A stretch of DNA of 64,000 nt, from positions 291,646-355,645 of the forward strand of contig NZ_KI273144.1 in assembly GCF_000469585.1 (NCBI RefSeq), read 5' to 3'. The notes beneath the pieces were generated by a model that ran no database searches, was not told the DNA's origin, and saw only the letters and a program-made list of their open reading frames with translations. Position 1 is the first letter of the stretch, and every line of letters starts with the position of its first letter. Positions 57,148-64,000 of the stretch are shown one piece after another. The DNA is from Chrysiogenes arsenatis DSM 11915 (GTDB lineage: Bacteria; Chrysiogenota; Chrysiogenetes; Chrysiogenales; Chrysiogenaceae). A program made the translations under genes and the position numbers.

Positions 57148-58128
57148 TTAGCTCGCTACCACAGTCGCGCGGCAGATGCCCCGCACGTTCGGGATCGGGA
57201 ACGGCTTCGCTTCGGCAATCAGCTTGTACCCACTCGGGTCGTCGGTCTTTATCGGCTTCACCAGCATCGGCATTGGTTGCAGATTGCCATCCAGATCATC
57301 CAGTGCACAGTACGGTGCAAAGTGCCCCGCATCGGTGGCAATCATCTTCAATTCCGTGGCACCCACCACCGCCGTCGTGGCCTTGGTCTGGGGATTGCGG
57401 TACAGCTCGCTGCGCCGCTTGATTAGATAGCCGCCGATATTGATCCCTTGGTCGGTAATCTCAACGCGTACCTTGGCCGTTGATTTATGCTCCTCAGCCA
57501 GCGCAAAGAGCGCCCCGTACGCCGATTTACCCGCCCAGATTTCAACCGTGCCACCGTAGCCATGCTCCTGAATCTTCTCTTCCATCGCTGTTAGCGTGTC
57601 GAACACATCCTTGATTTTGGCCCCTTCGGCATCCCATAACTTGGCCGGAGTCACACTCAGCACCGCGCCAAAGTCCACCTCGTACACTTCAAAACCACCC
57701 CCCTCAAGCGCAACCGGCCACTGAATCTTGCCGCTCAAGCTCTGGGCGCAGAGCGCTTCCGTTGTTGCCCGCACCACACGGCGCAGCATATCGGTACGCT
57801 GTGTTGCCCACTGCTCACGACCCGACTGTCCCAGCAGCTTGAGGTTGTTGAGATCAACACCACTCACCTGCGTATTGGGACGCACAGGAAACGGCTCATA
57901 AAACGCAGTGACACCCGATTCGCTGGTCGCCGGAATCGACGGCGCACCACGGCGCACCATTGGCAGGGCATGCACCACAGGCACCAGCATATCCGCGCCG
58001 ATCATGGCGAGTGGGTGCTGCGGACGGTGGGAAAAAATCGTATCCATTACCGGCGTCTTTAGTACCGGTAGACTTTTGAGATAGCTTGCAATCGACGAAA
58101 CAATAAACAGTCCACGAATATCCAACAT
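57148..58128 (-). CDS. Major capsid protein (lambda E-like family)
   Basis: A 326-aa capsid subunit of the major capsid protein E family. Marks are FYEPFPVRPNTQVSGVDLNNLKLLGQ, the helical TDMLRRVVRATTEALCAQSL and the C-terminal GATELKMIATDAGHFAPYCALDDL. It is preceded by a decoration-like protein and followed by a gp36-type connector, the usual order. Confidence 0.8.
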   Translation of the reverse strand: MLDIRGLFIVSSIASYLKSLPVLKTPVMDTIFSHRPQHPLAMIGADMLVPVVHALPMVRRGAPSIPATSESGVTAFYEPFPVRPNTQVSGVDLNNLKLLGQSGREQWATQRTDMLRRVVRATTEALCAQSLSGKIQWPVALEGGGFEVYEVDFGAVLSVTPAKLWDAEGAKIKDVFDTLTAMEEKIQEHGYGGTVEIWAGKSAYGALFALAEEHKSTAKVRVEITDQGINIGGYLIKRRSELYRNPQTKATTAVVGATELKMIATDAGHFAPYCALDDLDGNLQPMPMLVKPIKTDDPSGYKLIAEAKPFPIPNVRGICRATVVAS

Positions 58129-58153
58129 AGTTCTCTCTCCTTACCTTTCGTTC

Positions 58154-58750
58154 TTAACCGACGGCGTAAATGCCGCGTTTCTGGAGGCGCATCAGCAGCG
58201 CCGCGGATGGTGCGACCGGGGAGGCAACTCCCACCTTCAACACCTCGCGGCGTACCGTACCGTGGACAATGTAGTTGGCCGCACTGACCATGGCGGTGTC
58301 GGCCAGATCGTCGAGCACCCCGTCAATCGCCGTGGTGTAGTCTGCCAGCACCTCCGTGGCGCTCACGACATTCGCGGCAAACTCCATCGCCAGCGTGGCC
58401 GTACCGTAGTCAATCACCCCACTGCCGCCAGCATCGCCAATCAATCGACCATGTCCATCATCATGAAAACTCTCCACCCCATCACTGATACTGACCGTCC
58501 CCGGTTCGATAGGTGCCGTCCCTAGCGTCGTGCTGTAGGCCTTCGTGGAGCCATTCCCCGTGGCAATCACCGCATCGACTACCACTGCCAGCGGTGCCAG
58601 CACCCCATCAGCCAAGCGACTGAGCAGCAGCCCTACTGGAAAGAGACCACTATCAGTCTGCAGCGCTCCACTGAGCAGCACTGGCCCATGACCGTGAGCC
58701 CCAGCCCGTTCATCATTGCGCCCGAAAACGCCCACTTTTCCATTGATCAT
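58154..58750 (-). CDS. Head decoration-like protein
   Basis: A 198-aa beta-rich, Gly/Ala/Asp-rich protein (GSTKAYSTTLGTAPIEPGTVSISDG, split here, and GSGVIDYGTATLAMEFA). Such sequences occur in decoration or auxiliary head proteins next to the capsid gene. The ATG at 58750 has AAGGAG 8 nt upstream. Assigned mostly from position. Confidence 0.6.
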   Translation of the reverse strand: MINGKVGVFGRNDERAGAHGHGPVLLSGALQTDSGLFPVGLLLSRLADGVLAPLAVVVDAVIATGNGSTKAYSTTLGTAPIEPGTVSISDGVESFHDDGHGRLIGDAGGSGVIDYGTATLAMEFAANVVSATEVLADYTTAIDGVLDDLADTAMVSAANYIVHGTVRREVLKVGVASPVAPSAALLMRLQKRGIYAVG

Positions 58751-58793
58751 CGTTTCAACTCCTTTGGCCGCCATGGCCGGTTATTGGTTGTTC

Positions 58794-59648
58794 CTACACA
58801 TGACTCGTCAGCGATGGATCAAAACTGGTTTGACCACCCGTAGCATTGTTCTGCTGCGCCTGAGTGAACTCGCGAAACAGCGGGTGTGCCGTGAACTCAG
58901 ACAAGAACCCCTTAAACCACTGCGCGGGGCTTTGCTTGCTCCCTTCGCTGAACTGGTACTCGCCGCCCTGATTTTCTAAGGCCACCATAAAGTCCACCAG
59001 CCCCTTCTCTTTCCACGCTGGCAACAGCTTGCCATCGCGCACACCGCTCTCCACACAATCCACAATCGCCTGTCGCTGTGCCTGCTTTTTTGCTTCAGCA
59101 AAATCGTTGGTAGCGCGCTCAGCCTTGGCCAGAGCGTCCGACGCTGTTTTTTCCGCCTTCGCCCGTGCCGCCTGCTCGTCGGCTAGCTGCTTTTGTAACT
59201 GCTCAACTGTCATCTGATCCCCCTTGGTATGGTTTTCAACAAACTCGAAACTCAACGCCTGATCATCATCGCCAAAGGCGATATCACGCAGCCCCTTTAC
59301 CGCTGGAGGCTGTGCCCCTAAAAAACCCACATGCCGCAGAGTGCCGTCGGGATAGAGCGAAATAGAGCGCTTCTTAAACCGCCCCGCCTGCACCATCTCC
59401 ACAAACTCCGGTGCCACCTGGTGAAACTTTGCCAGCAGCACCTCGCCCGCACGCTGCAATGATTCCACCCAGCCATAGGCCGGAGCGTTGTCCTTGGGGT
59501 GGCCAACCACCACCGGCGCTTCGTGCTGCGTAGGGTCGTAGCTGCTCACTATTCGATCCAGATCAGCGGTGGTAAACTCCCGCCCGCGACCAGCAGAATC
59601 GATGTGCACGCCCGTCCGAAAAATCTCCTCCCATCCTTTCACCGACAT
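58794..59648 (-). CDS. Prohead protease/scaffold, Mu gpI-like
   Basis: A 284-aa protein. The N-terminal protease part has FTTADLDRIVSSYDP, PVVVGHPKDNAPAYGWV and the KRSISLYPDG strand with candidate catalytic Ser and His. A coiled-coil scaffold (about residues 145-195, LQKQLADEQAARAKAEKTA) and a C-terminal capsid-binding part follow. It precedes the capsid genes, matching Mu gpI. Confidence 0.87.
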   Translation of the reverse strand: MSVKGWEEIFRTGVHIDSAGRGREFTTADLDRIVSSYDPTQHEAPVVVGHPKDNAPAYGWVESLQRAGEVLLAKFHQVAPEFVEMVQAGRFKKRSISLYPDGTLRHVGFLGAQPPAVKGLRDIAFGDDDQALSFEFVENHTKGDQMTVEQLQKQLADEQAARAKAEKTASDALAKAERATNDFAEAKKQAQRQAIVDCVESGVRDGKLLPAWKEKGLVDFMVALENQGGEYQFSEGSKQSPAQWFKGFLSEFTAHPLFREFTQAQQNNATGGQTSFDPSLTSHV

Positions 59649-59860
59649 ACCTCCTATTTTTTGCGGCCTATTTGCCGTTTCTTGCCCCGATTTTCCCTTT
59701 TCAGGTATCTCAGGGCGTTTTTATTAAAACGCGCGATTTAGGGGCAATTTTGACGCCCTTGACATTCGCCGACAGGCTGCCTACATTTCCGACCAGAGTT
59801 CCGGTCGGGGGGGTCACCCTGCCAGACAGGCCGGAGCCGACCGAGGGGTGACCACCTCGG
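59649..59860 (-). ncRNA. Structured non-coding region between gpF and gpI
   Basis: 212 bp without a plausible gene. Hairpins: GACCGAGG/CCTCGGTC (59839-59862, covering the gpF stop), CCGACC/GGTCGG (59789-59808), and a nested pair AGGGCGT/ACGCCCT (59712-59718, 59753-59759) around GCGTTTT/AAAACGC (59715-59732). GGTCACCC/GGGTGACC (59812-59819, 59846-59853) pairs in competition with the first hairpin. Read on the plus strand the first hairpin is followed by ATTTCTTTTT. A regulatory RNA or processing element is possible. Confidence 0.4.
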
Positions 59861-61114
59861 TCATTTCTTTTTGGGGTACACCAGCACCCCCTTGCGTTGC
59901 CGCTCGACATATTCCAGATCCGGCTCACCCTCCCGCATCGGGGTAAAGGCGGACACTCCAACCAGCTCCCCACCCATCACCTCCATCACTACCAGACCAG
60001 CGATACGCTGCTTTTCAGGAGTCTTCCAGAGGCTCACATAGCGCTTACTAAGGCGCACACGGCCATTGTCGTCGTTAATCTGCGGGGTAAGCCATATCTC
60101 GTAGGGCTGCGTGAGCATCTGCTCCAGCACCGGGATCACCACGCCATGACCGGACTTGGTAAACTTGTAATTGCCAGCCACATCGCCCTTGGATTTGTTG
60201 ATCAGAAAAGCGCGCAGCCCAATCCGTACCGGATCGCCCAGTGCATCGCGCACCACCGTGCCTGACTCGCCATAGCGTTTAAGAAACTCCGCCCGATACT
60301 GCGCGTCGCTCTGCCCGGACGGGAGGAAGCCCTGCGGCGCCAGTGCCATCTCCTGAGGCCGCACATTACCCAGTGCCCGCCTGCCAAAATCGGCTGGCCC
60401 CTTGAGGTTTTTCTGTGTAGTGAACTGCTGAGGTTGCGTATCTATCCCGCCTGCCACCTTGCCTGAATGGTACGCAAAGCCTGAATCTGGCAGCAGCAGC
60501 CGTGCAGGGTGACGCACCCCCGTGCGTGGGTCGATAGGTTCAAACATCTTGCCCGTGGGGTCGGCAGTTTCGACTTTCAGCCCCCGCGCTTTTACCTGTT
60601 GCTCGGACAGCGAGATCACCGAACAGCGGCAGCGATGGCCGTTTTTGGGATACCACGTATCCCAGAACGGATGATCATGCGGGAACACCTTGCCGTGCAT
60701 CGCGCGGTGGTGCAGGCGAGTACGGCCATCGTTGACGGCGCTGTACATCCAGTACGGGCGGGCAGTGGTGACACGGCTCATTTGCCGGTAGCGCCCAACG
60801 TTGTAGGCATCCTGCACATTGTTGCGAAAGATCGTCTCCATGCGCCACGGCGCTTTGATATCCCAGCCGCGCCGCTGGAATATCTCGCGGCACTGCGTTT
60901 GAAAATCACGGAAGGCGATTCCTTCGGTGAGCGCCTTATTGATGGCGCTATACACCGTTTCTAACTCCGCCCCTTTAGCAATACCGCTCACAGCAAAGGC
61001 TTTAAGTTTCGCCTCATCAGAGAGCTTGCGGTACTCGCCCGGACCAAGCAGCACCTTCTCCTTCCAGAAAGCTATGGCCTCTTTAGGGGGGACAGGGGTG
61101 ACCTTAATTGCCAT
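59861..61114 (-). CDS. Minor head protein gpF-like (SPP1 gp7 family) with C-terminal nuclease-like domain
   Basis: A 417-aa protein. Residues 1-190 match Mu F/SPP1 gp7: RNNVQDAYNVGRYRQM, YWMYSAVNDGRTRLHHRAMHG and the closing Cys motif GHRCRCSVISLS. The last 130 residues (from about 285, FLINKSKGDVAGNYKF to WLTPQINDDNGRVRLSKRY) resemble the phage Barnase-EndoU-ColicinE5/D-RelE-type nuclease modules seen on such proteins. This is by eye. GGAGG precedes the ATG at 61114, and it overlaps the portal gene by 11 nt. Confidence 0.83.
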   Translation of the reverse strand: MAIKVTPVPPKEAIAFWKEKVLLGPGEYRKLSDEAKLKAFAVSGIAKGAELETVYSAINKALTEGIAFRDFQTQCREIFQRRGWDIKAPWRMETIFRNNVQDAYNVGRYRQMSRVTTARPYWMYSAVNDGRTRLHHRAMHGKVFPHDHPFWDTWYPKNGHRCRCSVISLSEQQVKARGLKVETADPTGKMFEPIDPRTGVRHPARLLLPDSGFAYHSGKVAGGIDTQPQQFTTQKNLKGPADFGRRALGNVRPQEMALAPQGFLPSGQSDAQYRAEFLKRYGESGTVVRDALGDPVRIGLRAFLINKSKGDVAGNYKFTKSGHGVVIPVLEQMLTQPYEIWLTPQINDDNGRVRLSKRYVSLWKTPEKQRIAGLVVMEVMGGELVGVSAFTPMREGEPDLEYVERQRKGVLVYPKKK

Positions 61115-62651
61115 CACTCGCCTCCGCCTGCGCACTCCAGCGCCCTAACAAATCAGCAGCCAAAAGCACCTGCTCCATCTGCTCGGCAATAGCCGTACCA
61201 TCAAGCGTCGGCCAGAGTGCCAGAACCTTTTCCATGGCCTGCTCGTACGAATCCGACTCCAACACAATGCGTACCAGTTGCTCCTCGGTGACCTGCACAG
61301 CGACAGCAGCCTCACGCGTGGCCACGTCAATCAACGTTTCCAGCGCCTCTTGCTCCGGCGTAAAACGGGTACTCGGTTCGGCAAATTCACGCGCTGCTGG
61401 GTCGTTTGACACCGGATCAACCAGTTCAAAATCCCCCTCCTGCAACCCATACCGGCGCATATAGTACGGCTTGGTAAAGCGCAGCCGCCCGCTTTCAGAT
61501 AAACTTTTATCGCGCTCAGCGAACGCCTGCTGCGGGTCTTCGTCCTCCCACCACACAAAGCTGGGGGTCGGCACGTCGGGGGCATTGATCTGCCCGTAGA
61601 GCCACGCAATCTCTTCCATGGCCGTCTTTACCATCTGCTCGTCCCCCTCGCGGTACACTTCCAGCACCGCCTCGTGGGTCTTACTTTGGCTATACGCACC
61701 ACCCCGCTGCGACGTCTCCGCCGTCAGCGTCTGCCCCATAAGAGCCTTGGAGATCTCGGCATCCATCGTTGCCAGCAGTTTGGCGTACGTTTCACCACCA
61801 CCACCACTGCTGCCGCTGCTGCCGCCGCCGCCCTGAATCTCTACGCGGGAGCCTTCTGGCCCCACCGCTACGGCGTCCTGCACCATACTGGCGAGGCGCC
61901 GCAACAGTGCCTGCTGCTCGACAGGGCTGGTTCCTTTGGGGTAGGTGCCGAACAAAAAGGGCATGCCGTACTTTTCTACAAACGTGACCCAGAAGCTCAT
62001 GCCACCGCGCTTAAACGTCACCGGCCAGAAACAGCGGGAAAGCAGTCGCAGACCGTAGGGGTTGTCATACGTGGGAAAGTGGCGCGCAAACACGAACTTG
62101 CCAAACGGCAACAACTCACCTGTTGGGTCGTTTGCGCTGATAAAGCGCGGCGCGCCAGTATCGTCAAAGCCAAACCAGCGGCGTGGTTTTGCCACCAGAT
62201 TATCAATGCGCATCCGCCCCCCTGCGGCACGCCACAGAATTTCAATCGGGGTGTAGCCGTAGTACGGGGCGTCAAGGATCTCGCTGACAAGGTGGTACAG
62301 GTCGATCCGCTCAAGGTCTTCCACCAGATCGCGGCGCAGTTTTTCGGCAGCGGGGGAGGGCTCTTCGTTATGCAGACTCCCCGCACGCCAGCGAAAGTCG
62401 CGGCGCAGTGTCCCCAGCTTTCTGGTCTGCACCACGCTGGTGACGTGGGCATCGGCCATCAACCCTTCCAGCACGCGAGGACTATCGCCCCGCGCCAGCA
62501 GTACCGGGTCAGGGTCGGGTAGTAGGCCAATAAAGGCACTAAAGTCCCACGCCGTGCTGCGGCTGGCTATCTCCTGCCCCAGCGCTTGGCGCTCAGAGCT
62601 TTCGCGAAATTCTATAAATTCGTGCGGTGTGATCCAGAGACCCTTACTCAT
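61104..62651 (-). CDS. Portal protein, Mu gp29-like (DUF935)
   Basis: A 515-aa portal. Typical DUF935 features: an N-terminal WITPHEFIEF, the VTSVVQTRKLGTLRRDF segment, FVFARHFPTYDNPYGLRLLSRCFWP and the C-terminal AMEKVLALWP. A Gly/Ser-rich linker lies near residue 290. The ATG at 62651 follows GGGGG and overlaps the terminase stop by 8 nt. The longer reading from 62774 runs back inside terL and is not used. Confidence 0.92.
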   Translation of the reverse strand: MSKGLWITPHEFIEFRESSERQALGQEIASRSTAWDFSAFIGLLPDPDPVLLARGDSPRVLEGLMADAHVTSVVQTRKLGTLRRDFRWRAGSLHNEEPSPAAEKLRRDLVEDLERIDLYHLVSEILDAPYYGYTPIEILWRAAGGRMRIDNLVAKPRRWFGFDDTGAPRFISANDPTGELLPFGKFVFARHFPTYDNPYGLRLLSRCFWPVTFKRGGMSFWVTFVEKYGMPFLFGTYPKGTSPVEQQALLRRLASMVQDAVAVGPEGSRVEIQGGGGSSGSSGGGGETYAKLLATMDAEISKALMGQTLTAETSQRGGAYSQSKTHEAVLEVYREGDEQMVKTAMEEIAWLYGQINAPDVPTPSFVWWEDEDPQQAFAERDKSLSESGRLRFTKPYYMRRYGLQEGDFELVDPVSNDPAAREFAEPSTRFTPEQEALETLIDVATREAAVAVQVTEEQLVRIVLESDSYEQAMEKVLALWPTLDGTAIAEQMEQVLLAADLLGRWSAQAEASDGN

Positions 62652-64000
62652 AAAACCCCCGTAGCATGGTGCGTGCCTGCCGTGGCACGGCAGAATGGAT
62701 GCCATCCGAACCGTTCCCCTGATGGGTCTGTAATCCTGCGATGGCCATTTGCGAAGCATCAGGGCCGTCGTCATTCACCGACGGCGTGAGCAGGTAAATA
62801 AACTGCTCGCGCAGTTTGTCTTGGTCGCTATGCCCACGCTCAAAGCGCAGCTTGCCGTACTCCCACAGGTACGAACACGTCCCTACAATCCGCCCCTCTT
62901 TGTTGGTGTTATGGTGCACCGCCTGCCAAGGCAAGTAGCGCCCGACGCTTTTGGCGAAGGTCTGCATCGCTTCGTGCAGGAAATCCTTGAGCATGTTTTC
63001 TTCGATATACGCCACAGCGCTGCCGTAGGTTTCCTGCTGCGCGTAGGCGGCAGCGAACATTTCGCTGATGCTTTTTTTCTTGAGCCATGCATGGAGGCAG
63101 TAGAACGCCATCTGTTCTGGGTCGAGCCCCCACGTCACTACCGCGCGGTAGTCGTTGTTTTCCCCTGCTCGTGCCGACGGGTCGACCGCCGTTGCCACAA
63201 TGAGCGGCGAGCGGATGATGCGGGCACGCTCGTAATACTGTGCCTGTTCTTCGGGGAACGGACTGTCGGCCACCGCCACGCGGTTGCGCATTTCGCGGTT
63301 AAAGTCGAAGGTGCCCATGTCGCGCTTCTTCTTCATGAGCCGTTCCATCGGCCAGTTAGCAGGCCAAAGTGGCCGCTCCTGCGGGGTGCCTTCGTCTTGA
63401 ATGGCGTCGTACACTTTAGAGAAGTACAGCGGCTCGTTCGTCTCTTCGTCTGTCAGGGCAATCATTTGTGAAATAGCACTGCGAGGGTGAAAGAGGTTCC
63501 CTACTAGTAATGCGCGATACCCCTTGCCCAGCGATCCCAGCACTGAGCCGCGAATCCAGCTAATCAGCTTTTTTACGAGGCGCGGGTTTTCTACGTTGTC
63601 ATCGTTTTCCATGTCGTCGAAACGGACGTAGTCGGGGCGGTGTGGGCCGTTCTTGAGACCGCGCACCTTGTCGCGCCGTCCCCGTGCCAGCACCCAGATC
63701 CCATTGGATGTTTTAAAGTCGTCGTCGCTCCAGTGCTTCGTAGTAAGGTCGCCAAAGTCGTGGCGCAGGCGGACGTTTTCTTCTAGCTCCAACTTGAGCG
63801 CGACGGTGAACCCTTGCGCCTGTTCGTGCGTGTCGCTGATGAGCATGGCAAAGCGGCACAGCCCATAACAGATGGCGTGGAGCGGATCGCCAAAGGTAAA
63901 GAACGTCGACTTGGCGTGTTCGCGGGGAGCCCCAACGACGGCAAACTGGTCGCGCAATTCGGCTATTTCTGCCCACTCGTGATGGAAGTCGCCAAACTCT
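62644..64000 (-). CDS. Terminase large subunit, gp28-like (5' end outside window)
   Basis: The frame is open to the window edge, giving at least 452 residues of the DNA-packaging ATPase/nuclease. Visible are the Walker A-like VVGAPREHAKST, with Ala where Gly is usual, Walker B-type VRFDDMENDDN, the coupling region RALLVGNLFHPRS and the nuclease domain with TAVDPSARAGENNDYRAVV and ASQMAIAG. FGDFHHEWAE upstream of the first TTG is also typical, so the real start lies past 64000. Confidence 0.92.
   Translation of the reverse strand, partial: EFGDFHHEWAEIAELRDQFAVVGAPREHAKSTFFTFGDPLHAICYGLCRFAMLISDTHEQAQGFTVALKLELEENVRLRHDFGDLTTKHWSDDDFKTSNGIWVLARGRRDKVRGLKNGPHRPDYVRFDDMENDDNVENPRLVKKLISWIRGSVLGSLGKGYRALLVGNLFHPRSAISQMIALTDEETNEPLYFSKVYDAIQDEGTPQERPLWPANWPMERLMKKKRDMGTFDFNREMRNRVAVADSPFPEEQAQYYERARIIRSPLIVATAVDPSARAGENNDYRAVVTWGLDPEQMAFYCLHAWLKKKSISEMFAAAYAQQETYGSAVAYIEENMLKDFLHEAMQTFAKSVGRYLPWQAVHHNTNKEGRIVGTCSYLWEYGKLRFERGHSDQDKLREQFIYLLTPSVNDDGPDASQMAIAGLQTHQGNGSDGIHSAVPRQARTMLRGFYE

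Larger units (their letters stand above)
39477..64000 (-). mobile_element. Mu-like prophage with P2-type tail and DGR (right part; continues past window)
   Basis: From about 39.5 kb to the window edge almost every gene is on the minus strand and belongs to a phage late region: TerL, gp29-type portal, gpF, gpI protease, capsid, gp36, gpG and gp37-type proteins, then a contractile tail with P2-type proteins and fibres, and finally a DGR and a methylase. The order is head to tail running towards 39.5 kb, so this is the right end of a Mu-like element. It interrupts phnE. Early genes, transposase and the left end lie outside the window. The boundary is known only to within about 60 bp. Confidence 0.88.

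Noticed and set aside
61674-62522. 282-codon plus-strand frame opposite the portal gene
   Set aside because: Antisense shadow with His/Pro/Ala-rich low-complexity content. The DUF935 portal explains the region.
43560-64000. Second DGR variable repeat elsewhere in the prophage
   Set aside because: I looked for the conserved GALAGVFAL and IGSRPA ends in other fibre and tail proteins and saw none. Only one VR is visible in this window.

Overview
The window reads as a chromosomal segment of a motile, Gram-negative, respiratory bacterium (roughly 50% GC by eye). Twin-arginine signal peptides, a periplasmic nitrate reductase, a membrane-bound uptake [NiFe] hydrogenase, an FNR-like site and a chemoreceptor point to H2- and nitrate-linked anaerobic or microaerobic metabolism. 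The napM-A-D-G-H gene order resembles Desulfovibrio-type nap clusters, and a deltaproteobacterial, Deferribacterota or Chrysiogenota-like host is my guess. No rRNA is present to settle it.

Host part, left to right: dprA (partial), smg, topA and a glutamine amidotransferase (1-4.2 kb); a divergent type II restriction-modification pair with a palindromic operator between the genes (4.2-6.9 kb); a D-2-hydroxyacid dehydrogenase and a 973-aa M16C metalloprotease (6.9-10.9 kb); the nap operon next to a divergent chemoreceptor with a nitrate-sensing type domain (11-18.4 kb); citramalate synthase and an AI-2E/PerM-type membrane protein (18.6-21.3 kb); a minus-strand operon of an enoyl-reductase-like protein, bioB, yicC, remA and gmk (21.3-25.2 kb); a RelA/SpoT enzyme (25.5-27.7 kb); a palindromic intergenic element, a cupin and a ferredoxin; the hydrogenase operon (28.7-32.4 kb); then traB-family, fbp and tsaD genes.

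From 36.2 kb the locus is scarred. A phosphonate-type substrate-binding gene is cut short next to a KilA-N gene. A phnD-phnC-phnE operon follows, and phnE is broken at about 39.5 kb, where a Mu-like prophage begins. The prophage fills the rest of the window and runs off its right edge, lying with its right (late) end at 39.5 kb and nearly all genes on the minus strand. Reading along that strand: TerL, portal, gpF, gpI protease/scaffold, decoration and capsid proteins, gp36/gpG/gp37-type connectors, then a P2-like contractile tail (V, sheath, tube, E/E', tape measure, U, X, D, W, J, I) and fibres.

The most notable system is a complete diversity-generating retroelement at the prophage's right end: a C-type-lectin/FGE-fold target protein with a C-terminal variable repeat, a GRNA-tetraloop hairpin just behind it, an Avd-type protein, a template repeat and a DGR-type reverse transcriptase, followed by a Dam-type methylase. 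The 115-bp template and variable repeats differ at 19 positions, 13 of them template adenines, and all nine template Asn codons are changed. Other notable points are a 57-bp tandem array in the tape-measure gene, a T_TTT_TTA slippery site for gpE/E', a small membrane-protein gene running against the tail operon, and a structured non-coding block between gpF and gpI.
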